In this document: positions 9,177 through 19,615 of the stretch, one piece after another
Position numbering within the stretch: position 1 is the stretch's first letter
How the letters are laid out: every line of letters starts with the position of its first letter
NCBI RefSeq assembly: GCF_000378105.1
Contig: NZ_KB899257.1
Span: forward strand, 46,967 to 110,966
DNA from: Rubritalea marina DSM 17716
Lineage (GTDB): Bacteria > Verrucomicrobiota > Verrucomicrobiia > Verrucomicrobiales > Akkermansiaceae
Length of the DNA stretch: 64,000 nucleotides
Direction: 5' to 3'
Position numbers and translations under genes: made by a program
Notes under the pieces: model-generated
What the model was told of the DNA's origin: nothing
The model's input: only the letters and a program-made list of their open reading frames with translations
The model's database searches: none

Positions 9177-10727
9177 TTAACTCGAGAGAAGTTGGTCAAT
9201 GGAGGCGGCATTCGCAGCATAACGGTCCGCGGCTACCTGCGGGGTGATCATCGCCTTGCTATCGGTGTTGCAGAACGCTTGCTCCAGCGCAATCAGCGCC
9301 ACTCCATGGTTGTGCACAGCAGCGCGGAATGCGGCACCTAGGCCGACGGAACCCGTCACTGTAAGGCGCTGCACCTTCGCCTGAAACACATCGGCGATCA
9401 CCTGCGCAATCGCATCATTCTTCGATGCCCCGCCCGTGAGGTAAATGGTGGAGGTCTCGAGCTGCATCCAAGCGGTGGATCGCTTCATATTGAGAAATTG
9501 ACCCTCGACGCAGGCGCGAATCGCGGCGTCGGCTTCCTGCCATGAGCTAAAGGCATCACTGCCCGCCATCAATGGCGCCTCAACATCGATGCGTGGGCTG
9601 ATTTCGGGACGGAAGAAAGGCAACATCACCTTGCCCTCATTCGCCACCTCGGTGTTGGAAAATGCCTGAGTAAAGGCATCCCAATCATATTGAAACTTGT
9701 CCTTCACTTCTTCACGCGCAAGCGATCCATTGACAAAACACTGTAGCGACATGGAACCGCCGCTCGGGTTGCCAAAGACATGACCACAGCCAGCTGGATC
9801 CGCTACGACTTCAGGCATCGCAGCAAAGAATGTGTCAGAAGTGCCCAGAGAAATCACACACTTGCCAGGTGTGCTAGCTCCCATGCCTACGAGGCTACTC
9901 GGGTTGTCACCAGTGAAGACCGTGACTTTGGTGCCGGCACTGAAACCAAATTTTTCGATGAAGTAAGTGGCCACATCACCCACACAGTGGTCACCATGCG
10001 CCACAGCAGGCAACTTGCTGGCAAGCTCAGGCGCAGTGGCCTGAAGAAGCTCAGCATCCCATTCCCAAGATTGGATGTTGAGCAGGTTCATGCCAGCGCC
10101 GTCGCCGGTGTCAATCGCAGCGTCTTGCCCGACGAGCACCGAACAAAGAAATGAAGATACGAGGTGGATGCGAGCCGTCGCCGCGTAGGCTTCTGGCTGC
10201 CTCTTGTAGAAGCGGCGCACCTGGGGGCCGGTGAAACGCTCCACAGCGATGGAGCCAGACTTGGCACAGACGACTTCATCGCCGCCCAACGCTTGAGCGA
10301 TCTCAGCACATTCCACCGAAGTGCTGTTGTCCATCCAGATCGGCGAAGTGCTCCGACTGAGGCAAGGCTGAAGCTGTTCAGCCAGCGATTGCGAAGGACT
10401 GAGAGCTGCCACGCAGTCAAACCATTGGGCATTGAGGTAGACTGAACCGTGCTGTTGGCCCGCGCCAGAAATGGCACTGACTTGGGAGAGGTCACATTGC
10501 TCGCTTAGCTCGCTTAGCAACAACTCGAGGGCGTCGAGCCACATCCGAGGATCGGCGTGCACTTGGCCGTCGGCACCATCGGGTATGAAGCCACTCGGGG
10601 CCTGGTACTGAGGCAGGCGCTGGCCGAAGTTGACCGAGTGCTCTGCGACTACGGAATGGGATTCGGTATCAATGATGATGGCCGAACAACTTTGAGTGGA
10701 AGCATCGATTCCAAGTACCTGAGGCAT
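9177..10727 (-). CDS. xylB: Xylulokinase (FGGY kinase)
   Basis: ATP-dependent phosphorylation of D-xylulose to xylulose 5-phosphate, the second step of the isomerase pathway. The product is about 516 residues. The FGGY fold is shown by the N-terminal phosphate-binding LGIDASTQSCSAIIID, the ISGAGQQHGSVYL segment, the ATPase motif VISLGTSDTFF, and the C-terminal YLTGGASKNDAIAQVIADVF. The ATG at 10727 (MPQVLGID) is chosen because the family begins here; the frame extends 27 codons upstream through low-quality sequence. It lies 205 bp after xylA on the same strand, so the specificity for xylulose rests partly on this context. Confidence 0.93.
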   Translation of the reverse strand: MPQVLGIDASTQSCSAIIIDTESHSVVAEHSVNFGQRLPQYQAPSGFIPDGADGQVHADPRMWLDALELLLSELSEQCDLSQVSAISGAGQQHGSVYLNAQWFDCVAALSPSQSLAEQLQPCLSRSTSPIWMDNSTSVECAEIAQALGGDEVVCAKSGSIAVERFTGPQVRRFYKRQPEAYAATARIHLVSSFLCSVLVGQDAAIDTGDGAGMNLLNIQSWEWDAELLQATAPELASKLPAVAHGDHCVGDVATYFIEKFGFSAGTKVTVFTGDNPSSLVGMGASTPGKCVISLGTSDTFFAAMPEVVADPAGCGHVFGNPSGGSMSLQCFVNGSLAREEVKDKFQYDWDAFTQAFSNTEVANEGKVMLPFFRPEISPRIDVEAPLMAGSDAFSSWQEADAAIRACVEGQFLNMKRSTAWMQLETSTIYLTGGASKNDAIAQVIADVFQAKVQRLTVTGSVGLGAAFRAAVHNHGVALIALEQAFCNTDSKAMITPQVAADRYAANAASIDQLLSS

Positions 10728-10932
10728 AATGAATTTGTAGTGTGGTGGTGGGTGCTTTGTAGTGTGGTGTCGTGCCAGATGTGAATCTAGTGGGGGGCTA
10801 ACGCACACCCATGGCAGGGAAGACCATGCCGCAGGGTGCGCGCTATATGGAGAAAGGGGGTTCTTCTTGGAAGATGTGGCAAGGGGTAGTGAACGGGTGT
10901 ACTCGGGTGGAGATAGCCACTACCCCTTGCTA

Positions 10933-12237
<1,305 letters not shown>

Positions 12238-12374
12238 GATGTTTACCTGTTAAATTATCGGTCCCTAGTGGGGAGATGACAGCACCATATGGGAATTCTC
12301 ATCACAATGTAACCGCATTATGCGTAGCTTTTCTGTTGATTTGCGACAAACAATGAAGGTAGTCTGCTACCGAG
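12238..12374. promoter_or_regulatory. xylA-xylR divergent control region
   Basis: This 137-bp gap between divergent xylA and xylR must hold both promoters and is the expected location of XylR binding sites. I see no convincing inverted repeat or clear -35/-10 pair in it, so the call is positional only. Confidence 0.4.
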
Positions 12375-13532
12375 ATGAACGAGCAAATTGCTATTGTGAT
12401 GAGTGAAGAATTTCTTCGCCGCATCACCCCCTCATTGGTCCCCTTTGTGCTGGAGCGCCAAGACTTTCGCGTCCTACACATCGACCGCGACTTTGAAGAA
12501 CTCGCCAGCCTACTCCAGGAAATGCAACCCTCAGGCCTGATCACTGAGTGGCTGCCAGACATCACCGAAGACCTCATCAACCTCGGCTTTCCGACAGTCA
12601 TCGCCGACACTGACATCCAATACAACGATGTCGTGAGCATCGACGTCGATGACTGGGCTGTGGGAGCCGAAGCCGCTGAAGCATTCATCCAAGCCGGCTT
12701 CCGCAACTTCGCTTGCGTCGGCAATGGCACCCCCTATTCCGAACAACGCATCGCGGGCTTTAGCGAACGGATCCAACAATCACTCGGCGACACACTCGAA
12801 CACCCTATTTCTAGCTACAGCGAACCCCGCATCCGCAATGCCGGATACAGCGAGTACGTGGTGAAAGCTAGCACCACATTCATCGAATGGCTCAAGGCAG
12901 TCCCCAAACCTGTCGCACTGTTTGCCGTACACGATCCCATTGGCCGCCTCATCTGCGGAGTCTGCCGCGAGCTGGGCATCGAGGTGCCCAACCAAGTGGC
13001 CGTCATTGGGGCCAACAACGACGAACTCGTTTGCGGCCTCACCTACCCCATGCTCTCCAGCGTCGCCATCCCATGGAATGGACTGGGCGCACGCGTGGGC
13101 GAGGCCATGTTCTCCATGCTTGCTGGTGAGCCGCTACCCGATGAACCAATCCTACTAAAACCCAGCGGCGTCATCCTCCGCCACTCTGCCAACCACCTCG
13201 CCGTACCCGACACCGAACTACGCCGCGCCATGTCCTACTTCTCTGAGAACTTGCAAAACCCCATCGGCGTTGGCCAACTCTGCGATGCACTCAAGCTCGG
13301 GCGCCGCAGTATCGAGCGCAAATTCCGCTCCTTTTTCGACTGCACCCCCTGGGAAATGCTCTGCCGCATGCGCGTCGACCACGCCAAAAAACTCCTCGTC
13401 GACACCAACCACCCGATCTCACTCGTCGCCGAACTCTCGGGATTCAACGATCCAGAACGCATGGCCGTCGTCTTCAAACGTGTCGAAAAAACCAGCCCAA
13501 GCTCCTGGAGAAAGCGCGCCTTGGGCGGCTAG
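12375..13532 (+). CDS. xylR: XylR-type transcriptional regulator (sugar-binding domain plus AraC HTH)
   Basis: 385-residue regulator. Residues 1-270 have a LacI/periplasmic-binding-like fold (DFEELASLLQEMQPSGLITEW; GAEAAEAFIQAGFRNFACVG; VAVIGANNDELVCGLTYPML). Residues 285-380 are an AraC-type DNA-binding domain (VGQLCDALKLGRRSIERKF and ISLVAELSGFNDPERMAVVF). This architecture matches E. coli XylR, which activates xylose genes when xylose binds the N-terminal domain. Its position divergent from xylA supports the same role here. Confidence 0.92.
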   Translation: MNEQIAIVMSEEFLRRITPSLVPFVLERQDFRVLHIDRDFEELASLLQEMQPSGLITEWLPDITEDLINLGFPTVIADTDIQYNDVVSIDVDDWAVGAEAAEAFIQAGFRNFACVGNGTPYSEQRIAGFSERIQQSLGDTLEHPISSYSEPRIRNAGYSEYVVKASTTFIEWLKAVPKPVALFAVHDPIGRLICGVCRELGIEVPNQVAVIGANNDELVCGLTYPMLSSVAIPWNGLGARVGEAMFSMLAGEPLPDEPILLKPSGVILRHSANHLAVPDTELRRAMSYFSENLQNPIGVGQLCDALKLGRRSIERKFRSFFDCTPWEMLCRMRVDHAKKLLVDTNHPISLVAELSGFNDPERMAVVFKRVEKTSPSSWRKRALGG

Positions 13533-13553
13533 ACCCCAGAGTGCCTGCCCCCC

Positions 13554-14027
13554 TTAGCCCTCATGCTCCCGCTTGTAGGACTGGAGGCCTTTCCTCCAGT
13601 CGCGGAGTTGTTTTTTAGTCATCCGGCCTTGGTCACCTTGCTTGCGTAGCTGGCGGTTGAGGCGTTGCTCGCTGCGCTTTTCTTGGGCTTCCTTGAGGGT
13701 GTCCTCACTGGTGTGATCGAGGTAGGCGGCCTGAGCGATCGGAGCACCTACGCGCTTGTCGTAGAGACCTGTGACTTCGATATGGCGCTTGTAGAGGCCA
13801 TCGTGCGTTGGCACTTCAAGGTGGTCACCAATTTGGATTTTACTCGAGGCTTTAAGTGAAATCATCCCACGTTTGACTTTGTTTGCCTGGCAGGCTTGAG
13901 CGGCCAAACTACGAGTCTTGAACAAGCGTACTGCCCAGAGCCACTTGTCCACTCGTACTGTCGTCAATGCATCGTCCACGCGGTAACGATGAGGTGAATG
14001 AGCGAAAATTGCAAGCCACTGGCTCAC
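13554..14027 (-). CDS. S4-domain RNA-binding protein (Hsp15-like)
   Basis: Small basic protein with an S4 RNA-binding domain: VRVDKWLWAVRLFKTRSLAA followed by the CQANKVKRG turn and IQIGDHLEV, then a charged helical tail (RLNRQLRKQGDQGRMTKKQL). This is the layout of Hsp15/HslR, which recycles stalled 50S subunits carrying nascent chains. The N-terminus is uncertain. The GTG at 14027 overlaps the mtfA stop as GTGA, which suggests translational coupling but gives a long lead before the domain; a GTG at 13979 would give a more typical length. Confidence 0.8.
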   Translation of the reverse strand: MSQWLAIFAHSPHRYRVDDALTTVRVDKWLWAVRLFKTRSLAAQACQANKVKRGMISLKASSKIQIGDHLEVPTHDGLYKRHIEVTGLYDKRVGAPIAQAAYLDHTSEDTLKEAQEKRSEQRLNRQLRKQGDQGRMTKKQLRDWRKGLQSYKREHEG

Positions 14028-14845
14028 CACTCGAGCGGGTCGACGCCGTAGTATTGCTTCAGTTGCTGGTAGACTTTAGGGTACTTTTTTTGCAACTGCT
14101 TGGGCTTTTCATAGAAGGTTTCGGTGACAACGGCAAAGAACTCTGCGGGGTTCTCAGCACCGTAGTCGTCGATGACGTTGGCCTTCCCTGCAGCGGCGAT
14201 CTGGCTGAAGCGCTCGAAGGCTGGCTGGAAGGCATTGGCCCAAGCTTGGTAGGCACCACGAGATTCTAGATAAGGAACTCCATCACCAGCACCATCGGCT
14301 TGATCGAGCTGGTGGGCGAACTCGTGGATAACCACGGCATGGCCATCGTGCTCATTGCGTCCACCGCCCACAACGCTACTCCATGAAAGAACCACTGAAC
14401 CATTGCTCCAGCTCTCGCCGAGTCGCGTGTCTACAGCACCATCGGCACCGGGGGCATGGTAGGCGTCTGGGTAGACAAGGATGCTGCGCAGCTTGGCATA
14501 AAAGTGGTGTGGAGAGCGCAGCAGCAGGAGGCAGGCCTGCGCGGCGATCACACGCTGCATGTGGGGGCTGACGGCATCGAGCCCTCCGCAGGGCACAAAT
14601 TCTTTTTCGCTCAGAAAGACGTGGATGAGGCCATCGAGTTCATCGCGAAGCTTTTCGGGAAGTTTGGCATAGAGGTGAAAGTCTTCGGCAATTTCCGCAC
14701 GGATCGTGTCACTAAAGCATTGCTCCAAGAGACGACTCCTACGTTGTTGTTTCTGCTTTTGCTGCGCGCGAATGACCAATCCCGCCGCAGCCAAGACCAC
14801 GACTACGAGAATGAATGGGGCGAGGTTGATGGTGTTGCCGAGCAT
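14024..14845 (-). CDS. mtfA: MtfA-like zinc peptidase (M90 family)
   Basis: 273 residues with an N-terminal transmembrane helix (about 8-26) and the catalytic zinc motif HEFAH at residues 174-178, in VVIHEFAHQLDQADG. Downstream NPAEFFAVVTETFYEKP supplies the third metal ligand region typical of MtfA/M90 peptidases. E. coli MtfA binds the repressor Mlc; no such partner is visible here, so the physiological substrate is unknown. The 3' end overlaps the next gene by four bases. Confidence 0.88.
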   Translation of the reverse strand: MLGNTINLAPFILVVVVLAAAGLVIRAQQKQKQQRRSRLLEQCFSDTIRAEIAEDFHLYAKLPEKLRDELDGLIHVFLSEKEFVPCGGLDAVSPHMQRVIAAQACLLLLRSPHHFYAKLRSILVYPDAYHAPGADGAVDTRLGESWSNGSVVLSWSSVVGGGRNEHDGHAVVIHEFAHQLDQADGAGDGVPYLESRGAYQAWANAFQPAFERFSQIAAAGKANVIDDYGAENPAEFFAVVTETFYEKPKQLQKKYPKVYQQLKQYYGVDPLEW

Positions 14846-14879
14846 CTTGGTGATCTAATTTGTTCCATCGAGCGGACTC

Positions 14880-15647
14880 TTATCCTCTCGCATTCCACTG
14901 CACGAGCTCCTTATAGACAACTCCTGTGCCTCCAAAAATATCCAATGCTGAACCTACCGTGATGTCGATGTGACCACCACTGTGACGATCAACAGCGAGG
15001 ACGTCATCCATGGTGCCAACGCCACCTGCGTAGGTCATAGGAATACCAGCCCAGTGGCCAAGCAGTTCGACAAGTTCGAGGTCGACCCCACCGCAGAGAC
15101 CCTCGACATCGGCAGCGTGGATTAAATATTCATCACAGTATTCAGCCATGGCGTCGAGCGAGGCATGGTCTACCTTGACATTAGTGAGTGTCTGCCAGCG
15201 GTTCATCGCCACCACCCAACCCTCTGGGCTGCGGCGGCAACTGAGATCCACCACAAGCCGCTCACGCCCGATCTCGCGACTTAGTTCCTTCAGCCGATCC
15301 ATCCGGAAAGTCCCATCCGCATCGAACAACCATGAGGTGACAATGACGTGACTGGCTCCAGCTTCGAGCCATGCTGCAGCATTTTCCAGCTTCACTCCCC
15401 CACCCAATTGCAGAGCACCAGGGTAGGACTGAAGCGCCGCGCGCGCGGCCTCTAAATTACCTGGTCCCAACTGAATGACATGCCCTCCCCTGAGGGCATC
15501 ATCTTGGTACATTTGTGCGAATTCAGCAGCTGAGCTGTCGGCCACGAAGTTTTCCTTCAAGCCCGCGCCATCATCCGATAGAGTTCCTCCAACAATTTGC
15601 TTCACTTGGCCATTGTGAAGATCGATACATGGTCTAAACTGCGTCAT
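14880..15647 (-). CDS. hisA: HisA, eukaryote-type ProFAR isomerase
   Basis: Phosphoribosylformimino-5-aminoimidazole carboxamide ribotide isomerase of histidine synthesis, about 255 residues. It opens with FRPCIDLHNGQVKQIVGGTL and has LQLGGGVKLENAAAWLEAGA, VDLSCRR, IHAADVEGLCGGVD and MTYAGGVGTMDDV, which fit the TIM-barrel HisA variant found in fungi and plants better than the common bacterial form. The ATG at 15647 gives the usual N-terminus; an upstream ATG at 15677 would add ten residues. No other his genes are in the window. Confidence 0.88.
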   Translation of the reverse strand: MTQFRPCIDLHNGQVKQIVGGTLSDDGAGLKENFVADSSAAEFAQMYQDDALRGGHVIQLGPGNLEAARAALQSYPGALQLGGGVKLENAAAWLEAGASHVIVTSWLFDADGTFRMDRLKELSREIGRERLVVDLSCRRSPEGWVVAMNRWQTLTNVKVDHASLDAMAEYCDEYLIHAADVEGLCGGVDLELVELLGHWAGIPMTYAGGVGTMDDVLAVDRHSGGHIDITVGSALDIFGGTGVVYKELVQWNARG

Positions 15648-15694
15648 TGCCAAGGCATTAAAAGCGACTGAATGCATAAGTAAAGAACTGCCAG

Positions 15695-16894
15695 ATGAAT
15701 TTCACCAAACTATCACTCACCTTAGCGAGCATCGCATTTTGCTGCGTCTCATGCGATTCACAAAAATCCGACCAAGCCACGCAAAGCCAGGGTGAGCCTG
15801 AAGCCACACAACTCCCGCAGGGCCCAGTGGCCGCCCCTCAAGGGATGGTCTGGATTCCTGGCGGAACCTACTGGCGCGGGAACAACGACGACCCAGGCAA
15901 CCTGCAGATCTTTCTCGAAGGGGTGACTGATGCAAGCCAACGCCGCCGTATCGCACACCAACACTTTCTCGAAGAACGCCCACAACACCAAGTAGCCGTG
16001 GATGGGTTCTTCATGGACGCCACCGAGGTGACCAACCGCCAGTTCGCCAAATTCACCCAAGAGACCGGCTACCTCACACAGGCTGAACGTGGGCTTGACC
16101 AGAAAGATTTCCCCAACGCGCCTGCTGATGCTCTATTGCCCGGTGCCAATGTCTACACCAAGCCAGAAGAAGCCGTGAACCCTCGCAGCAATGGCAATGC
16201 CTGGCGCTGGTGGGCCTACACTCCAGGAGCAAGCTGGCGCCACCCAGAAGGACCAGGATCCAGTATCGAAGATAAAATGGATCATCCAGTAGTCAATGTG
16301 AACTATTACGACGCCATGGCCTACGCTCAGTGGGCTGGCAAACGCCTTCCCACTGAAGCTGAGTGGGAGCGCGCGGCGCGCGGGGGCCACGAAAAACGCA
16401 TGTACATCTGGGGATCTCAGGTCAAGCATGATGGGAAATGGATGGCCAATTGCTTCCAGGGCGACTTTCCAAATGCTTCCGTAGCCGACGATGGATTCCA
16501 CCTCAGCGCCCCGGTCAAATCCTACCCAGCGAACGACTACGGCCTCTACGACATGGCGGGAAATGTTTGGGAAATCTGTAGTGATTATTTCAACCCGCGC
16601 TTCTACGAAGACTACATCCTCAACCCAGTAAAAAACCCACAAGGTCCGAAGGAACCACTCACCCAGATGCAATCATCTGCCCTGCTGAACACCGGCACAT
16701 GCCCACCCGCACAGCCCGGCATGCATGAGCTGAGCCACCTGCGCGTGGCACGCGGCGGTTCCTTCCTCTGCCACTTTTCCTACTGCCTTCGATTCCGTCC
16801 AGCAGCACGCCACTACAGTGAGCCACTCACGCCTGCACACCACACCGGCTTCCGCTGCGTGATGGACGCCCCCAAAGACAGCACGAACCCATAA
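15695..16894 (+). CDS. Formylglycine-generating enzyme (SUMF1 family), predicted lipoprotein
   Basis: 399 residues. The signal segment ends in CCVSC, a lipobox, so the protein is predicted to be exported and lipid-anchored. The FGE-sulfatase fold begins at MVWIPGGTYWRGNNDDPG and contains DGFFMDATEVTNRQFAKF, HPVVNVNYYDAMAYAQWAGK and RLPTEAEWERAARGG. The C-terminal SFLCHFSYCLRFRPAAR carries Cys359 and Cys364, spaced exactly like the redox-active pair of human FGE, followed by the conserved TGFRCV end. It should therefore convert sulfatase Cys to formylglycine using oxygen. No sulfatase is in the window. kdsD follows 13 bp later. Confidence 0.9.
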   Translation: MNFTKLSLTLASIAFCCVSCDSQKSDQATQSQGEPEATQLPQGPVAAPQGMVWIPGGTYWRGNNDDPGNLQIFLEGVTDASQRRRIAHQHFLEERPQHQVAVDGFFMDATEVTNRQFAKFTQETGYLTQAERGLDQKDFPNAPADALLPGANVYTKPEEAVNPRSNGNAWRWWAYTPGASWRHPEGPGSSIEDKMDHPVVNVNYYDAMAYAQWAGKRLPTEAEWERAARGGHEKRMYIWGSQVKHDGKWMANCFQGDFPNASVADDGFHLSAPVKSYPANDYGLYDMAGNVWEICSDYFNPRFYEDYILNPVKNPQGPKEPLTQMQSSALLNTGTCPPAQPGMHELSHLRVARGGSFLCHFSYCLRFRPAARHYSEPLTPAHHTGFRCVMDAPKDSTNP

Positions 16895-16907
16895 AAAACA
16901 AGCACTC

Positions 16908-17891
16908 ATGACTCCTGACAAGCTCCGAGAATTGGGAACCCGCGTCATCGACATCCAAGTCGAGGCATTACAGAACCTCTCAAAATCTCTCGATCATTCC
17001 TTCTCTGACGCCGCCGACGCCCTCTTGAAATGCATCAACAAACGCGGCAAAATCGTCGTCGTGGGAATCGGCAAGTCTGGCAATATTGGCCATAAGATCG
17101 CCGCCACACTCAATTCCACTGGCTCGACCGCCGTGGTGCTCAACTCACAAAATGCGCTGCACGGCGACCTAGGCATCATCTCTGATGGCGATGCCGTCAT
17201 CGCCCTATCATTCTCTGGCGAAACACGCGAGCTGATCGAACTCATCCCACACATCAAACGCTTCAACGTGAGCCTAATCGCCATCACCAAAAGCAAACAA
17301 TCAACCCTCTCAGACTACGCAGACATCACCCTAGCCACCCCGATCACCCGTGAGGCATGCCCTCTCAACCTCGCCCCCACTTCCTCATCCACCGCCGCTC
17401 TCGTCATGGGTGATGCCCTTGCTATGGCGCTGCTAGAGGCTCGAGGGTTTACAGAAAAAGACTTCGCCCGCTTCCACCCAGGAGGCTCACTCGGCAGCGC
17501 CCTCCTCACCAGCGTGCGCGACATCATGCGCACGGGCAAACAGGTCGCCACCATCGCCGCCACAGACACAGTGGGCGATGCCATCGCCGCCATGAGTACA
17601 GCACGCACGGGCACAGCAATCGTCGTTGAAGGCAAGGGAAAGAAGCTCGTGGGCGTCTTCACCCACGGCGACTTTGCTCGCACCTTCCAACATGACAATG
17701 CCGTCGGCAACAAACCAGTTTCTGAGTTCATGCACAGCGAGCCCATCACCATTGCAGAGCTCGCACTGGCCACCGAGGCGCTGCGTTGCTTCGAAAACCA
17801 CCGCATCGATGACCTCATCGTCACCAACAAGCATGGTGAAGTGGTAGGACTCGTCGACTCACAAGACCTCGCTCGCCTAAAAATTGTCTAG
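16908..17891 (+). CDS. kdsD: D-arabinose 5-phosphate isomerase (KpsF/GutQ family)
   Basis: Converts ribulose 5-phosphate to arabinose 5-phosphate, the first step toward KDO and lipopolysaccharide. 327 residues: an N-terminal SIS domain (GKIVVVGIGKSGNIGHKIAA, VIALSFSGETRELIELIPHI, TLATPITREACPLNLAPTSS) and a C-terminal tandem CBS pair (about 205-325, from VRDIMRTGKQVATIAATDTV). The HPGGSLG signature joins them. It is probably co-transcribed with the upstream FGE gene (13-bp gap). Confidence 0.95.
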   Translation: MTPDKLRELGTRVIDIQVEALQNLSKSLDHSFSDAADALLKCINKRGKIVVVGIGKSGNIGHKIAATLNSTGSTAVVLNSQNALHGDLGIISDGDAVIALSFSGETRELIELIPHIKRFNVSLIAITKSKQSTLSDYADITLATPITREACPLNLAPTSSSTAALVMGDALAMALLEARGFTEKDFARFHPGGSLGSALLTSVRDIMRTGKQVATIAATDTVGDAIAAMSTARTGTAIVVEGKGKKLVGVFTHGDFARTFQHDNAVGNKPVSEFMHSEPITIAELALATEALRCFENHRIDDLIVTNKHGEVVGLVDSQDLARLKIV

Positions 17892-17978
17892 CCAAGCAGG
17901 CACCAATTCCGTACCAAACAACCAGTAGCGGGTGCGCCCAATCATCACCCCAACAACACCAATTCAACACTTTAAGTT

Positions 17979-18542
17979 ATGGCATCATTAGTAGCAACCA
18001 ACCTAAAAAAAGGTCAATGTATCAAGTACCAAGGTGAAACAGGCATCATCCTCGGCCTCGAGCACCGCACCCCTGGTAAAGGCAACGCACTCGTGGCGGC
18101 CACCATCCGTTCCTTCCAAACTGGCAAAACCAAGTCGATCCGATTCGCCTCTTCCGATAAGGTTGAAATCGTAGAAACCGACCGCCAGAAGCTTGAGTTC
18201 TCCTACGCAGACCCATCCGGCTTCAACTTCATGGACCTCACCACCTACGAGACCATCACCCTCGACAAAGCACTGGTGGAAGACTCAGTCGACTACCTCA
18301 AAGAAGGTCTCGAAGTAGAAGTGCTCTTCATCGAAGGCAATGCTGTGACAGTGACCCTCCCACTCACCGTAGAACTTTTGGTGACGGAATCATCCGAAGG
18401 CATCAAAGGCGACACCGCCAACAACCCAACCAAGCCAGCCACTCTCGAGACCGGCAAGGTGGTGCAAGTGCCACTCTTCGTCAAAGAGGGCGACGTCCTC
18501 AAAGTCAACACAGAAGACGGCAGCTACCTCGGTCGCGCCTAA
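17979..18542 (+). CDS. efp: Translation elongation factor P
   Basis: 187 residues with the three-domain EF-P layout. It relieves ribosome stalling at polyproline. The domain I loop HRTPGKGNA places a lysine at position 34, the site that is modified in the lysyl-type EF-P group. The C-terminal oligonucleotide-binding segment has VPLFVKEGDVLKVNTEDGSY, the EF-P signature. No modification enzyme gene (epmA/epmB) is in the window. A terminator follows directly. Confidence 0.97.
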   Translation: MASLVATNLKKGQCIKYQGETGIILGLEHRTPGKGNALVAATIRSFQTGKTKSIRFASSDKVEIVETDRQKLEFSYADPSGFNFMDLTTYETITLDKALVEDSVDYLKEGLEVEVLFIEGNAVTVTLPLTVELLVTESSEGIKGDTANNPTKPATLETGKVVQVPLFVKEGDVLKVNTEDGSYLGRA

Positions 18543-18565
18543 GCTGGAACCCCAACACTCTATCG

Positions 18566-18596
18566 AACCACGCTCTCAACAGGGCGTGGTTTTTTT
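18566..18596 (+). terminator. Rho-independent terminator of efp
   Basis: AACCACGC (18566-18573) pairs perfectly with GCGTGGTT (18584-18591) around a ten-base loop, followed by a T run. It lies 24 bp after the efp stop, before convergent mlaE. Confidence 0.9.
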
Positions 18597-18616
18597 GTGC
18601 CTCAAACAAAGTTCCC

Positions 18617-19420
18617 TTATCCCGGAGACGTGATGCCAATCGGGAAGAGGATATTGAGGGCCAGAGTGATGAAGAAGTTGGCAATGAGGATCGTGATCGA
18701 GGAGATCACCATCGCCTTGGTAGTCCCCTGCCCCACACCAACTGCACCATTTCGCGCGCTCATCCCTTGCTGGCATGAAACCAACACAATGATCATCCCA
18801 AAAACAAAACCCTTAATCATCGATATCACAATATCCGCCATCTCCGTGTGGGCATTCATGCGTGCCACCCAATACGCCTCGGGAACTTCAAACATCTGCG
18901 TTCCCACCAAATAGGATGCAGCAATCCCGAAAAATGCTGATTCAGCAATCAACAAAGGAGTGGCAATCGCCATCGCCAAAAAGCGCGGAGTCACCAAATA
19001 ATCCACTGGATGCACCCCCATCGAGCGCAAGGCATCCACCTGCTCAGTCACCCGCATCGTACCAATCTCGGCCGCCATCGATGCCCCCACACGACCCGCC
19101 AACATCAATCCAGTAATCGTCGGCCCTAACTCGCGCAACATTCCCACACTCACCAATGCTCCGCCCATCGTCTGCATCTTCATCTGAGTCAGCTGGAAGA
19201 GCCCTTGCGCCGCCAAGACAGAACCAGTGAAGCTCCCGGTAAGAATCACGATCGGCTGCGAACGGAAGCCGATTTCCACCAACTGCTTCAGCCATTGTTG
19301 GGAACAAAAGCGCCCATGCACAAGCGAGCGACCTACCTCCTGAAGCAATAGTGTCAGGGAGCCTAGGTAGTTGAGGAGGTGGATCAATGGTCCGCCCATT
19401 GCGCGTAATGCTGCGATCAC
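18617..19420 (-). CDS. mlaE: MlaE-family ABC transporter permease
   Basis: 267-residue integral membrane permease of the Mla/Ttg2/Mce lipid transport family. The characteristic block GGALVSVGMLRELGPTITGL followed by RVGASMAAEIGTMRVTEQVD and DALRSMGVHP is intact, with five or so hydrophobic helices around it. Members form a complex with an ATPase (MlaF) and an Mce-domain protein (MlaD). Neither is next to this gene, because the upstream neighbour is on the other strand, so the rest of the system must lie downstream beyond efp or elsewhere. Confidence 0.93.
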   Translation of the reverse strand: MIAALRAMGGPLIHLLNYLGSLTLLLQEVGRSLVHGRFCSQQWLKQLVEIGFRSQPIVILTGSFTGSVLAAQGLFQLTQMKMQTMGGALVSVGMLRELGPTITGLMLAGRVGASMAAEIGTMRVTEQVDALRSMGVHPVDYLVTPRFLAMAIATPLLIAESAFFGIAASYLVGTQMFEVPEAYWVARMNAHTEMADIVISMIKGFVFGMIIVLVSCQQGMSARNGAVGVGQGTTKAMVISSITILIANFFITLALNILFPIGITSPG

Positions 19421-19615
19421 GGGTTCAGTGTTAGTAGAGATTAGGAGTACTGTGAAGTGAAATATCTATCACACATTGTTGGAATAATTGCCACAACACT
19501 TCACTCACAGTGTGTACGTGACATGTTGATCTTGTCACAAAAAAAGTCTGAGCCCCCAATCGATTCTTGTTTTAGAATCAGCAGATTATATAGATTGTAA
19601 AACTACCCAATACAC

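Noticed and set aside
12238..12374. Clear XylR operator
   Set aside because: No pair of similar half-sites could be found by eye in the control region.
13559..13979. Long plus-strand frames opposite the S4 and MtfA genes
   Set aside because: They are shadows of the minus-strand genes with no domain content of their own.
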